A DNA stretch of 64,000 bases, from NCBI RefSeq assembly GCF_000766865.1, contig NZ_JNFA01000024.1, forward strand, positions 124,001-188,000, in the 5' to 3' direction. Within the stretch, counting starts at the first letter, position 1. Every line of letters starts with the position of its first letter. This stretch comes from Listeria booriae (GTDB taxonomy: Bacteria > Bacillota > Bacilli > Lactobacillales > Listeriaceae). Below, one piece after another: positions 44,531 through 53,553 of this stretch. The notes under the pieces were generated by a model that was given only the letters and a program-made list of their open reading frames with translations, was not told where the DNA came from and did no database searches. Made by a program: the position numbers and the translations under genes.

Positions 44531-44944
44531 TTAGCGGAAATAGGGGGAGGCATTCTCATAAAATGCAGATTTTTTTAGAGGGTCAGGCTTGACGCCGGTG
44601 TAGTTCTCTAAGGTAGATTTGGCATGGGAAAGCGACATTCGTACTTGCGTCGTTGCTTTCACGGGTTGCATAGTACCCAAATGTGGCAAATCTTTCATAT
44701 CTTGTTTTTGGGGCGGCAGGTGAAATAAGAAGCCGTGGCAATCAATTAATAGATTAGAATGTTGATACGATTTTTTTGGATTATTAGAATATTGTAATCC
44801 TAGCTTTTTCGCTTGGCCTTCTTGAATGAGTTTCTCGATCGCAGCTTTCTTCAAACGATACAAGTAACGCGGATCAGTGGCGGCTTTGCTATGACGATTG
44901 ACAATAAAGATGGCTTCAGCAATTTTCTTGCTTGAGTCAGACAT
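44531..44944 (-). CDS. ykyB: YkyB family protein
   Basis: 137 residues. IAEAIFIVNRHSKAATDP, LIQEGQAKKLGLQYS and LLIDCHGFLFHLPP are characteristic of the YkyB family, of unknown function, found beside patA in Bacillus. No membrane segments. RBS GAAAGGAGG upstream. Upstream of patA on the same strand (47-base gap). Confidence 0.85.
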   Translation of the reverse strand: MSDSSKKIAEAIFIVNRHSKAATDPRYLYRLKKAAIEKLIQEGQAKKLGLQYSNNPKKSYQHSNLLIDCHGFLFHLPPQKQDMKDLPHLGTMQPVKATTQVRMSLSHAKSTLENYTGVKPDPLKKSAFYENASPYFR

Positions 44945-45149
44945 TGTGAACCTCCTTTCCAGTTATAACTAATTATAACGGAAAACCGCGCTTGAAAAAA
45001 GGGGAATAGCGAAAAAAACTAAAAAAATTCATAAATGTGTCGGCGATTTTAGCTATTTCCGTCAATAATACAACATTTCTAGAATTATCGGACAATTTTT
45101 TTACATAGGTACTTGTATTCTTTAAAATTTTCGAGTATACTATCAATAA

Positions 45150-45164
45150 TGATAATCATTTTCA
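45150..45164 (+). promoter_or_regulatory. Fur box
   Basis: TGATAATCATTTTCA differs from the 7-1-7 Fur consensus at one position. It sits within the longer palindrome AATGATAATCATT (45148-45160), about 47 bases before the next gene. Confidence 0.75.
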
Positions 45165-45210
45165 GTTAGAAGGGAAAGCTGATTTGTTTTTGGAAGGAGC
45201 TTGATGGAAA

Positions 45211-45429
45211 TTGAATAAAACCGGCAAAGTAGAATCATTTTATTTCCCGACAAAAGACGGGATGTTGAAATTGCACGTATATGGCTTTAATCCAGTAGGT
45301 TCTTGGGGAGAAGTATACACGACGCTAAACGAGCAAACAGTGTGTGTCAAAGGGTTCCATCGTCAGAAAACAATTATGCGTTCTGTGAAAATGATGCTGG
45401 ATTCGAATGTGAACAAAAAACAAGGTTAA
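45211..45429 (+). CDS. Small Fur-box-associated protein
   Basis: 72 residues, TTG start with AAGGAG 11 bases upstream. Sequence pattern is beta-rich (VESFYFPTKDGMLKLHVYGF) with a basic C-terminus, no export signal. I do not recognise a domain. Its place between ykyB and ykuJ, with a Fur box, fits a small iron-regulated Listeria protein known at this locus (lmo1007, from memory). A role in iron limitation is inferred. Confidence 0.7.
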   Translation: MNKTGKVESFYFPTKDGMLKLHVYGFNPVGSWGEVYTTLNEQTVCVKGFHRQKTIMRSVKMMLDSNVNKKQG

Positions 45430-45679
45430 TCGTTTTAGAATAATAAATAACGCTGTAAATTAGGTTTTTTGAGCCCGATTTGCAGTTTTTTTATGCTTTC
45501 CGCGCATATTAGGTTTCAAGGCGACAGATTGGAGGAAAGCAGTAATAATGAGGAGTAAATTATTTGTTTATTATAAATTCAACAGAACACTTGCTAAATA
45601 GGTACGATATGCGATAAAATCTGTTAGTACGGTTTTAAACAAATGACAATCCATGGTTGAATAGAGAGGAGAATGTACA

Positions 45680-45904
45680 ATGTCTCAGTTATTGGGAATT
45701 ATTCAACGTTTACAAGCAATGCAGGAGGACGAATCATCCGAAACGCAATCGCGTCGATTCGAAAAAGACGGTGAACCGTTGTGCGAAGTACGGTATTTCC
45801 ATGCTTCCAACTCATATGAAATTGAAATCTATGGCGATAACAACAAATATCAATTTGACGATATCGACATGACAACACTAGAAATCTACGACATCTTGCA
45901 GTAA
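45680..45904 (+). CDS. ykuJ: DUF1797 protein YkuJ
   Basis: 74 residues. QLLGIIQRLQAMQ...FEKDGEPLCEVRYFHASNSYEIEIYGD is the YkuJ family, a small alpha/beta protein without known function. GAGGAG precedes ATG. The 250 bases upstream (45430-45679) show only a weak hairpin near 45452-45493 and no gene. Confidence 0.88.
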   Translation: MSQLLGIIQRLQAMQEDESSETQSRRFEKDGEPLCEVRYFHASNSYEIEIYGDNNKYQFDDIDMTTLEIYDILQ

Positions 45905-45950
45905 ACGACTAATACGAAACAAAACCAGTCTCCAAAGCAAAATAAAACGG

Positions 45951-45997
45951 AAAGATTACCAAAGACGACAAACTCTGTTGCTTTTGGTAATCTTTTT
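45951..45997 (+). terminator. ykuJ terminator
   Basis: Stem AAAGATTACCAAA / TTTTGGTAATCTTT followed by TT, ending directly before repeat module A copy 3. Confidence 0.85.
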
Positions 45998-45999
45998 GT

Positions 46000-46130
46000 T
46001 TGAAAAGCCGAAAGAGCCCGTTTAACCCTGAAAGAGCTTGGAGCGGGCGCAGTAAAAATCCTCTTTTGATTTTTATGGAGGCTGTGAAAGCTCCGAAGGG
46101 TTGGCTCTTGAGGCTGGATCGCGAAACAAA
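46000..46130 (+). repeat. Structured repeat module A, copy 3
   Basis: Same helices as at 11.6 and 11.9 kb: AACCC 46024-46028 with GGGTT 46098-46102; GGAGC 46040-46044 with GCTCC 46090-46094; hairpin 46052-46060 / 46068-46076. Here the plus-strand frame is open from TTG 46000 to 46347 (115 codons), so a coding reading cannot be excluded. Confidence 0.75.
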
Positions 46131-46224
46131 GCTAAGCCTCCCCACAAGCATTCCTAGCAAACACGATAACCCAACCAAGAAAGCCCGCCAAGCCAAAGCT
46201 AAGTCTCCAAACCCACCCAATTTT

Positions 46225-46372
46225 GTGCCTAATCAAATTCCAAAAGAGAACCAGTCCTCTTTTGACTTTTTCGGAGGGCGTGAAGTTTCCGAAGAGCTGT
46301 ATAAGGAAGGCAGTTTCACTATGTTCAACTGCATATTGAGACTCTAATTCAGCAAAATACGCTTCATAAGAC
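46225..46372 (+). repeat. Degenerate A half plus module C, copy 2
   Basis: TCCTCTTTTGACTTTTTCGGAGGGCG (46254-46280 region) repeats the hairpin and 3' part of module A. It runs into module C (46305-46372), homologous to 12071-12135. A C-rich stretch (about 46371-46425) follows, as it does after the 12 kb block. Confidence 0.6.
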
Positions 46373-46577
46373 CCCCAAGCCAAAGCTAAGTCCCCAACCC
46401 ATTCCCTTTAGAATCCCTCCCCTTTATGGTAAAATAAACACAGACAGGTTTAACCGCTTCAATTTAAGGTTAAACATACAAAGGACTTGAAATGAACAAC
46501 CAAATACACAGGTTTTCAGTGACTGCGCTGGCTTTATTTTCAAACCACCAATACGCATAGAGAAGAGGGAGATTGAA

Positions 46578-47012
46578 GTGATCTCTAGTAAATTAGGAAA
46601 TTTTTTAAGTGATAAGTTAGATAGTTATATGATATCAGCCGAGAAAGTCGCCCATGTACAGATGGGGAACAACTTGGAGCACGCGTTATTAGTTCTTACT
46701 AAATGCGGCTATTCTGTTATCCCTGTTTTAGATTTCGAATTCAAATTACATGGACTTATCAGCTCAGCGATGATAACCGATGCCATCCTTGGCTTGGAAC
46801 GAATTGAATACGAACGTCTAGATCAACTGAAAGTAGAAGACGTGATGCAAACAAAAATGCCGGTGTTAACCAATGCCACCGATGTTGAAAAAATAGTGAA
46901 ATTGCTCGTAGACAACCCATTTATTTGCGTAGTAGACGAGGCTGGTATTTTTGAAGGTATTATTACGCGTCATGTGATTTTAAAACAAGTACAACGCTAT
47001 ATTCATGAATAG
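46578..47012 (+). CDS. cbpB: CBS-domain protein CbpB (YkuL)
   Basis: 144 residues, essentially two CBS motifs (about residues 15-75 and 85-140): VLTKCGYSVIPVLDFEFKLHGLIS and VEDVMQTKMPVLTNATD...ICVVDEAGIFEGIITRH. The Listeria homologue binds c-di-AMP and, when free of it, stimulates the RelA alarmone synthetase. GTG start after GAGGGAG. 15 bases before ccpC. Confidence 0.88.
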   Translation: MISSKLGNFLSDKLDSYMISAEKVAHVQMGNNLEHALLVLTKCGYSVIPVLDFEFKLHGLISSAMITDAILGLERIEYERLDQLKVEDVMQTKMPVLTNATDVEKIVKLLVDNPFICVVDEAGIFEGIITRHVILKQVQRYIHE

Positions 47013-47027
47013 ATAGGAGAGAGCCAA

Positions 47028-47906
47028 GTGATTGTCACCGAATATGAATTGTTAGTATGCTTAGCGGCAGAACTTAATATGCGAAAAAGTGCCGAGAAGT
47101 TATTCTTATCGCAGCCCGCGCTCTCACAACGTTTACAAACCATTGAAAGCAGATGGGAAACCAAGATTTTTTTACGTACGCAAAAAGGTTTACTATTAAC
47201 GCCAGAAGGAGAAGCTATCGTTCAGCATGCCGAGCGTGTGATTGAGCGAGAGCGGCAAATTCAAGAGCGATTAGAGGCGCAAGACGGTGTTGTTCGCGGT
47301 ACTTTAAAAATTGCCTGTGCCAGTATCGTCGCACAAATGTGGTTGCCTCGCGTGTTAAAGCAATTTATTAAAGCGTATCCAGACGTCAATATTTCCGTTG
47401 TGACTGGATGGAGTAGCGAAATTCATCAGGCGCTTGTTGATGGTTCGGCGCATGTCGGTATTGTCCGCGGAAACGTTGCGTGGAAAAGTGTCCACAAACC
47501 GTTATTCCAAGACAAGCTTTTCTTAGTTGATAAAGAAATTGACCGATTAGAAGATGTCTTAGATTCGGAGCGCCCGTTTATCCAGTTTCAAAGCGACTCG
47601 AATTATTACCAAGTCATTCAAGATTACTGGCAGCGAAACTACGGGAAAATGCCGCGTCAAGCGATGGTAATGGATCAGATTGAGACATGCCGCCAAATGG
47701 CTTTTAACGGTATTGGTTTTGCGATTTTGCCAGAGGTGACTTTAATTGGTGCCTCAGATGATATTCACAAAATTCCACTCGTAGATAAGACAGGAGAAGT
47801 TTTGAGCCGTGATACGTCGTTGATTGGCTATGAACAGTCGCTCGCGTTGCCTCAAGTGAAGGCGTTTTTGGAAATTGTAGATAAATATCTTGAAAGTCAT
47901 AACTAG
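47028..47906 (+). CDS. ccpC: LysR-type regulator CcpC
   Basis: 292 residues. N-terminal LysR helix-turn-helix ([29 protein letters not shown]...[11 protein letters not shown]) and a substrate-binding-like C-terminal domain. Position between ykuL/cbpB and the dap genes is the Bacillus/Listeria ccpC position. CcpC represses TCA-branch genes (citB, citZ) in response to citrate. GTG start after AGGAGAG. Confidence 0.87.
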   Translation: MIVTEYELLVCLAAELNMRKSAEKLFLSQPALSQRLQTIESRWETKIFLRTQKGLLLTPEGEAIVQHAERVIERERQIQERLEAQDGVVRGTLKIACASIVAQMWLPRVLKQFIKAYPDVNISVVTGWSSEIHQALVDGSAHVGIVRGNVAWKSVHKPLFQDKLFLVDKEIDRLEDVLDSERPFIQFQSDSNYYQVIQDYWQRNYGKMPRQAMVMDQIETCRQMAFNGIGFAILPEVTLIGASDDIHKIPLVDKTGEVLSRDTSLIGYEQSLALPQVKAFLEIVDKYLESHN

Positions 47907-47955
47907 CTATGGCACTATTAGAGGTAGACACATATTTGAAAGGGGTTTTTTATTG

Positions 47956-48666
47956 ATGGAACAAATGGATGCACACCAAATTATTGCGTTTATTCAAAAT
48001 AGCAAGAAGGCAACACCCGTGAAGGTTTATGTGAAGGGCGATTTAGCGAACATTGCTTTTCCTGAAGACGTAAAAACATTTATTACTGGTGAAGTTGGAA
48101 CTATTTTCGGCGAATGGGCGGTTGTTAGTGAACTGCTTGAGGCGAATAAAGATAAATTTGAGGATTTCGTGGTGGAAAATGATCGTCGTAATTCCGCGAT
48201 TCCGTTATTAGATATGAAAAATATTAATGCGCGTATCGAGCCTGGTGCGGTAATTCGCGACCAAGTTGAAATTGGCGATAATGCGGTAATCATGATGGGC
48301 GCAAGTATCAATATTGGTTCTGTCATTGGTGAGGGTACGATGATTGACATGAACGTTGTCCTTGGCGGTCGTGCAACTGTCGGTAAGAACTGTCACGTAG
48401 GCGCAGGTTCTGTGTTAGCTGGCGTTGTTGAGCCACCATCCGCGCAACCAGTTATTATTGAAGACGAGGTTGTTATTGGCGCAAACGTTGTTGTTTTAGA
48501 AGGCGTACGCGTTGGAAAAGGTGCTGTCGTGGCGGCAGGTGCGATTGTGACAAAAGACGTGGCACCATACACTGTTGTAGCTGGAATTCCGGCAAAAGAA
48601 ATCAAGAAAATTGACGCGAAAACACAATCAAAAACAGAAATTATGCAAGAACTTCGCGAACTATAA
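47956..48666 (+). CDS. dapH: Tetrahydrodipicolinate N-acetyltransferase
   Basis: 236 residues from ATG 47956 (GAAAGGGG upstream); a longer frame from 47890 overlaps ccpC. The left-handed beta-helix is visible as hexapeptide repeats from residue about 95 ([30 protein letters not shown]) to 215. Acetylates tetrahydrodipicolinate in lysine/DAP synthesis. Confidence 0.95.
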   Translation: MEQMDAHQIIAFIQNSKKATPVKVYVKGDLANIAFPEDVKTFITGEVGTIFGEWAVVSELLEANKDKFEDFVVENDRRNSAIPLLDMKNINARIEPGAVIRDQVEIGDNAVIMMGASINIGSVIGEGTMIDMNVVLGGRATVGKNCHVGAGSVLAGVVEPPSAQPVIIEDEVVIGANVVVLEGVRVGKGAVVAAGAIVTKDVAPYTVVAGIPAKEIKKIDAKTQSKTEIMQELREL

Positions 48667-48736
48667 GAATGTATGAATCGGCGTTTGTTCCAGGCTTTTT
48701 TGCTAGGGATGGGCGCTTTTTTAGGAGGAGATAAGT

Positions 48737-49858
48737 ATGACAGAAATCAATCCATTTATACAATTGCGACGAGAGCTTCATTTAATACCTGAGACCGGTT
48801 ATGAGGAAGTGAAGACGCAGCAATTTTTACTAGATTACATAGCGAAATTACCGCAAAAGAACTTGGAAGTGAAGACGTGGCGTACGGGGATTTTGGTTCG
48901 GATAGCTGGGAGTGCTCCGACGAAAACGATAGGGTACCGGACGGATATCGATGCGTTACCAATCACAGAAGAGACGGGCTTACCTTTTGCAAGTACACAT
49001 CCTGGAAAAATGCACGCGTGTGGTCATGATTGCCATATGAGTATTGCGCTTGGTTTGTTGACACATTTTGCGAGTCAACCGCTCCGTGATAATTTACTGA
49101 TTGTTTTTCAGCCAGCAGAAGAAGGTCCGGGCGGCGCGAAGCCAATTATGGAAAGCGCTGAGTTTAAAGCGTGGTGGCCAGATGTGATGTTGGGGCTACA
49201 CATTGCGCCAGAATACAAGGCCGGAGAAATCGCAGTGAAACCAGGTTTGCTTTTTGCGAATACGTCGGAACTGTTCATTTCGTTTAAAGGCAAGGGCGGA
49301 CACGCGGCATATCCTCATTTAGCGAATGACATGGTGGTAGCGGCGAGTGCTTTTGTCGGTCAAATGCAGACGATTATTAGTCGGAATATCGATCCGCTTG
49401 ATTCTGCAGTTATTACGATTGGCCAAATTCGCGGCGGGGAAGTGCAGAACGTCATTGCCGAAGAAGCCTATCTAGACGGCACGATTCGCACACTTTCCAT
49501 AGAGACGATGGACATTGTCTGGACACGTCTAAAACAGCTCGCAAAAGGCTGGGAAGAAGCGTATCAATGCGAAGTTAACTTCATTCCAGGATCCGATTAC
49601 ATGCAAGTAGACAACGACACAGCACAAACCGAACAATTCATCGACTACTTACAAAAAAACTATCCACAAAGTTATATTGCTTGCAAAGAAGCCATGACGG
49701 GCGAAGATTTCGGATACTTCCTTGAAAAAATCCCAGGCTTTATGTTCTGGCTTGGCGTAGACTCAGAATATAGTCTGCATCATGCCAAACTAAATCCAGA
49801 TGAAAACGCAATTCCATTTGCGGTTGAAGTTTTAACAGGTTATCTCGAAAGTATGTAA
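48737..49858 (+). CDS. dapL: N-acetyldiaminopimelate deacetylase
   Basis: 373 residues, M20 peptidase family. [14 protein letters not shown], metal-binding [40 protein letters not shown] and a late [14 protein letters not shown]. Releases LL-diaminopimelate, the last acetyl-branch step. AGGAGG precedes ATG. Together with dapH forms a two-gene unit. Confidence 0.93.
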   Translation: MTEINPFIQLRRELHLIPETGYEEVKTQQFLLDYIAKLPQKNLEVKTWRTGILVRIAGSAPTKTIGYRTDIDALPITEETGLPFASTHPGKMHACGHDCHMSIALGLLTHFASQPLRDNLLIVFQPAEEGPGGAKPIMESAEFKAWWPDVMLGLHIAPEYKAGEIAVKPGLLFANTSELFISFKGKGGHAAYPHLANDMVVAASAFVGQMQTIISRNIDPLDSAVITIGQIRGGEVQNVIAEEAYLDGTIRTLSIETMDIVWTRLKQLAKGWEEAYQCEVNFIPGSDYMQVDNDTAQTEQFIDYLQKNYPQSYIACKEAMTGEDFGYFLEKIPGFMFWLGVDSEYSLHHAKLNPDENAIPFAVEVLTGYLESM

Positions 49859-49867
49859 TATATTTTC

Positions 49868-50017
49868 GTGATTTTACTTCTCATTATAAAAGAGATTTGG
49901 ACAAAACCGCCGAGCCATTTACTTTGGGAAGATGAAAAGTTTTGCTCTACACAAATCGAGCGCTTGTCGCCGATTTATTTGGATTATGTTCCAGACTCAC
50001 CATTTAAATTGATATAA
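49868..50017 (+). pseudogene. Possible gene remnant (C-terminal fragment)
   Basis: A 49-codon frame from GTG 49868 reads IWTKPPSHLLWEDEKF...SPIYLDYVPDSPFKLI and has protein-like composition (Trp, Pro, Tyr-rich) but no ribosome site. It could be the tail of a lost gene or a spurious frame. Confidence 0.3.
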
Positions 50018-50029
50018 AGGATGATGTAT

Positions 50030-50710
50030 ATGCCTTCTCATGAACATCCATCTGTAGGTTTATCGCTTACATTTATCAGTGGCATGATCAATACAGCTAC
50101 ATACATCAACTACCAAGCATTTGCTACTGCTCAAACGGGAAATCTGATTCTTGCCCTCAGTCAGCTGTATCATCAACAATGGGACAGCGCCGGGAAGAAA
50201 ATTCTTTCTCTTCTTTTTTTCTTTCTAGGTATTCTTTTAGCTATGTGGATAAGGGACTACTTTCTAAAAAAGAATCCTTCGCTCCATTGGCGTTTGTACT
50301 TATTATATGGGCAAGTATTTTTATTTCTAGCTTTTTGTTTGCCCGCTCTACAGCGCCATCCCGCCCTCATCGTGATACTTATTTCTTTCGTTTCGGCTAT
50401 TCAGTGGGAATCCTTTGATAAAATAAACGGATTGCCGTATACGAACTTATTTACCACAGGAAACTTGAAGGGCATGGCTTCTAGTCTCTATGATTTTAGG
50501 AAGACAAAAGAAACGGCGGCTAAAATTCGATTTCTTCATTTCTCAAGGGTAATTATTGCCTTCATATTAGGCTGTCTCATGACCTTATTTTGGCTTTCAT
50601 TCGTACATGTAAATATTTTTGTAGCTATAGCTGGTGCCTTTTTCTTGTTAGCTCTCTTTAGGTCTTATTGGATTCTAAGAAAAAATGGCTCGCCAGAAAA
50701 GAAACAATGA
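50030..50710 (+). CDS. DUF1275 (YoaK-like) membrane protein
   Basis: 226 residues from ATG 50030 (AAAGG 9 bases upstream). About six membrane segments. LTFISGMINTATYINYQAFATAQTGNLILA at the start and GLPYTNLFTTGNLKGMASSLYDF in the middle are the conserved DUF1275 blocks. Function unknown. Codon and sequence style look like its neighbours. Confidence 0.85.
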   Translation: MPSHEHPSVGLSLTFISGMINTATYINYQAFATAQTGNLILALSQLYHQQWDSAGKKILSLLFFFLGILLAMWIRDYFLKKNPSLHWRLYLLYGQVFLFLAFCLPALQRHPALIVILISFVSAIQWESFDKINGLPYTNLFTTGNLKGMASSLYDFRKTKETAAKIRFLHFSRVIIAFILGCLMTLFWLSFVHVNIFVAIAGAFFLLALFRSYWILRKNGSPEKKQ

Positions 50711-50748
50711 CTGGAGCCACTTTTAAATATGCAATAATAGAACGTGGA

Positions 50749-51675
50749 TTATGTAGTCCAGAGATCTTGTATCGTTTTACTCTGTAGCAGGAATTTACGA
50801 GCAACTACCCAAAGCAAATAAGATCCAGTCAATAGACCTAAGTATAAAAATAGATTTATGAACTCAGAATATCTATCGTAAATAAAACCTGTAGAATAGA
50901 GCCAGAATCCCTCTATTAGGTATAATTCATAAGAGTTTTTTCCGAGGTATTCTAAAATAGAGTTATGTGCCACAACTTTATAAACAAAACAAAGTATCAG
51001 TAATGCTGCAAGTAATGTAGTAGGCATCGCGGTTTTAAATGAGTGAACTATGCTTGTACTTGCTGTGGCCAAGGCTAAGAATAGCGCCAAGTATAACCAA
51101 CCTGAAATTTTCTGAATAATTCTAAGGAAAACATGTTCATAACTATTCCATAGAACCCCGATTGGTAATCCAAATGCGTAAAAAGCCCAATTAGGTAAGT
51201 CAACAAATACTATGAATATACTGGCAACCAAGAAGAACAAGATTATGGCTTGCATTTTATTTTTTGCAACAGAGAAAATGATGGAGCCAGTAATATACCA
51301 AACAATAATATATAAAATAAACCACATTGTCGCGTCAATCGTCTTATTCATATCGAAAAAGAGCGCTTCGGCGATTACTGCAACTGAAACGGATAAGACA
51401 CCGAGCAACATTAATGCAATGATTTTACAAATGGTGACTAGCCAGTATGGAACCATTATTTTCTTCATACGTTTAAGTCTAGCAAACCACTTTTTATTTT
51501 CTGGGTTACTATTTACGCTGGCCGTGATTCCGTACCCTGACAAAATAAGAAAAAGAAAAACACCGATGGATTGAATGAAAGTATGGACATGAAAAAGTTC
51601 CAGCAAAATATGACCAAAGATAACAAGCAAAATAGCGATTCCTTTACCGATATTTGTGTGAGTCTTTGTTAGCAT
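50749..51675 (-). CDS. Acyltransferase-3 family membrane protein
   Basis: 308 residues from ATG 51675 (GGGAGG upstream), about ten membrane segments. N-terminal NIGKGIAILLVIFGHILLE carries the family His, followed by GVFLFLILSGYGI and an Arg/Lys loop (FARLKRMKKIMVPYWL). The family O-acetylates sugars of surface polymers or lipids. No extracellular SGNH domain, so it is not OatA-like. Not part of the conserved Listeria/Bacillus order here. Confidence 0.82.
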   Translation of the reverse strand: MLTKTHTNIGKGIAILLVIFGHILLELFHVHTFIQSIGVFLFLILSGYGITASVNSNPENKKWFARLKRMKKIMVPYWLVTICKIIALMLLGVLSVSVAVIAEALFFDMNKTIDATMWFILYIIVWYITGSIIFSVAKNKMQAIILFFLVASIFIVFVDLPNWAFYAFGLPIGVLWNSYEHVFLRIIQKISGWLYLALFLALATASTSIVHSFKTAMPTTLLAALLILCFVYKVVAHNSILEYLGKNSYELYLIEGFWLYSTGFIYDRYSEFINLFLYLGLLTGSYLLWVVARKFLLQSKTIQDLWTT

Positions 51676-51783
51676 ACTAAGTCCTCCCAATGTTTGAATT
51701 TAAATTCATTCTAACACATAATGAGTGGCATTGCCAAGCGTAGCATTGTTGACGAAAGTAGTATATATGAATAAAGGGTCATA

Positions 51784-51830
51784 AAAATAGCGCAAAACCG
51801 CAGTACAAAAAGCAGTTTTGCGCTATTTAT
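51784..51830 (-). terminator. Terminator after mscS
   Basis: Stem AAATAGCGCAAAACYGC / GCAGTTTTGCGCTATTT, immediately past the mscS stop. Confidence 0.85.
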
Positions 51831-52672
51831 TATTTTCCTGGTTCTAAAGGAGCTAAGTAAGAAAGCGGCAACTCAATCTGATTGGCAACTAATTCTTCGC
51901 GGATGTCTTTCAAAAGATTGCGCTGCACTTCAAATTGTTCCCCGTTCACGGCTTTCCCCATGACGCGAATCACGGTATTTGTGGCACTCACTTCCTGCAC
52001 ACCAAGTACAGTTGGCCCGTCCACGATGTTTTTATTCGTTGCTTTTTCTTGTTCGCAAGCATGTTTAATGATGTCCATCGCCTTTTCCGCATCAGCAGTC
52101 GGCGCAATTCGTACATCCACCAAAAAACGCATATTGCCACGCGAATGATTACTAACAATCATAATTTGCCGGTTTGGAATAAAATGCAACGTGCCGTCAA
52201 AATCCCGAACTTGGGTTGTCCGCAATCCTAGCGCTTCCACATTCCCATTCACTTGCTCAAGCGTAATGCTATCCCCAACATCGAGCTGTCTTTCCAGCAA
52301 AATAAAGAATCCGGTCACAACGTCGCTGACTAAGCCTTGCGCACCGAACGCAATCGCTAAACTGGCAACCCCAGCCCCAGCAATAATCGCAGTCACATTA
52401 ATAAAATTCTGCAAAATCAAAATCGCAAACGTGAAAAACATGATGTAACCAAATAAATTTAAAATCAAGCTTTCTAACGTATTCGCCCGATTCTCTGACA
52501 CCATCTGCTGCGTCCGATATCGGCGGAAAAAACCACGAATTAGTTTGCGTCCAATCCACGACAATACAAAATATAAAATTAACAAAATCAAGATTTTTAC
52601 ACCTTTTGAAATCATATCTAGCCAAAATTTGTCCCAATCAATCTGGGAAAACCACTGCGTTAAACGGTCCAA
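51830..52672 (-). CDS. Small-conductance mechanosensitive channel, YkuT-like
   Basis: 280 residues. Three membrane helices: about 20-42, 68-88 and 93-125. The third is the Gly/Ala-rich pore helix (AIIAGAGVASLAIAFGAQGLVSDVVTGFFIL). Then the MscS beta domain (GDSITLEQVNGNVEALGLRTTQVRDFDGTLHFIPN). Releases solutes on hypo-osmotic shock. In Bacillus, ykuT likewise lies near the dap genes. Confidence 0.9.
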   Translation of the reverse strand: MDRLTQWFSQIDWDKFWLDMISKGVKILILLILYFVLSWIGRKLIRGFFRRYRTQQMVSENRANTLESLILNLFGYIMFFTFAILILQNFINVTAIIAGAGVASLAIAFGAQGLVSDVVTGFFILLERQLDVGDSITLEQVNGNVEALGLRTTQVRDFDGTLHFIPNRQIMIVSNHSRGNMRFLVDVRIAPTADAEKAMDIIKHACEQEKATNKNIVDGPTVLGVQEVSATNTVIRVMGKAVNGEQFEVQRNLLKDIREELVANQIELPLSYLAPLEPGK

Positions 52673-52807
52673 CTATGTCACTTCCTTATCTATCTTCAAG
52701 CATTTATAATCTATTCTAACAAAAAAACAAAGCAACTGTCTAGAATACGAGGATACATAGCGAAATGAATCGAATCTAACATTTTTTCACTTTTGCAGAA
52801 AAAAGGG

Positions 52808-52836
52808 TTGCAATTTTGTGAGCCACGCGTTAAGAT
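52808..52836 (+). promoter_or_regulatory. Promoter of the PTS operon
   Basis: TTGCAA (52808-52813), 17 bases, TAAGAT (52831-52836). It gives a leader of about 155 bases containing the antitermination site. Confidence 0.6.
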
Positions 52837-52868
52837 AGGCAATGTAAAGAAACTACATATCGTTATTC

Positions 52869-52947
52869 ATGTTACTGATTCGAACAGGCATGGAGAGACT
52901 TCGGTGATACAGTTTACGTTCACTAGGGTTTTCTCTGTGCCTTTTTT
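52869..52947 (+). promoter_or_regulatory. GlcT-type RNA antiterminator (RAT) overlapping a terminator
   Basis: ATGTTACTGATTCGAACAGG (52869-52888) followed by CATGGAGAG closely resembles the GlcT-bound RAT of Bacillus ptsG. Its 3' part GGCATGGAGAGA (52887-52898) also pairs with TTCTCTGTGCC (52931-52941), which is followed by T6. The two folds exclude each other, so an antiterminator protein would allow read-through. Confidence 0.78.
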
Positions 52948-52998
52948 GGTGTTTAATGTACAATGAAAGAGATGTATTTTTATAAGGAGGAATGCAAT

Positions 52999-53490
52999 AT
53001 GTTTAAGAAGATGTTTAAAAAAGACAAAGAAGAAGCCGTATTCGCACCGGCAACAGGACAATTTGTGAAATTAGAAGAAGTTCCAGATCCTGTTTTTAGC
53101 CAAAAAATGATGGGTGAAGGTATTGCCGTGAAGCCAACGAACGGCACAATCGTCGCACCAGCAGCTGGAGAAATTATTCAAGTTGCCGAAACAAAACACG
53201 CATTTGGCATCAGAACCGAGCTAGGCCAAGAAATTCTAGTACACATCGGTTTAGAAACAGTCGCACTTAAAGGCGAAGGATTCAATGTGCTTGTAAAACT
53301 TGGCGACAAAGTAACAGCGGGTCAACCAGTTGTAGAAGCAGACATCGATTTCATCGAAAAAAATGCAAGTAGCACGGTCATTCCAGTTGTCGTAACAAAT
53401 AGCATGGAAAATAAATTCGACTTTGATTGGAAAAACGTAACAGACGTCGTAGCCGGCGAAACAGTCGTTTTCGAATCTAAAACAAAATAA
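52999..53490 (+). CDS. PTS EIIA(Glc)-type phosphocarrier
   Basis: 163 residues from ATG 52999 (AAGGAGGA upstream). FAPATGQFVKLEEVPDPVFSQKMMGEG, H67 (KHAFG) and phosphorylated H82 (ILVHIGLETV) are the EIIA-Glc hallmarks. Passes phosphate from HPr to an EIIB, here probably the one fused at 54.9 kb. First gene after the RAT leader. Confidence 0.93.
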   Translation: MFKKMFKKDKEEAVFAPATGQFVKLEEVPDPVFSQKMMGEGIAVKPTNGTIVAPAAGEIIQVAETKHAFGIRTELGQEILVHIGLETVALKGEGFNVLVKLGDKVTAGQPVVEADIDFIEKNASSTVIPVVVTNSMENKFDFDWKNVTDVVAGETVVFESKTK

Positions 53491-53553
53491 TATCGCTTCG
53501 GTGGGAGCCTTGTTGTTCCCACCAAGCCAATCGTGAAGGGGAGGTCTGGGTGC

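Noticed and set aside
46000-46347. Plus-strand 115-codon frame from TTG over repeat copy 3 as a confident gene
   Set aside because: No ribosome site, starts immediately after the ykuJ terminator, and copies 1 and 2 of the same sequence have an in-frame stop after the third codon. Kept only as a rival reading.
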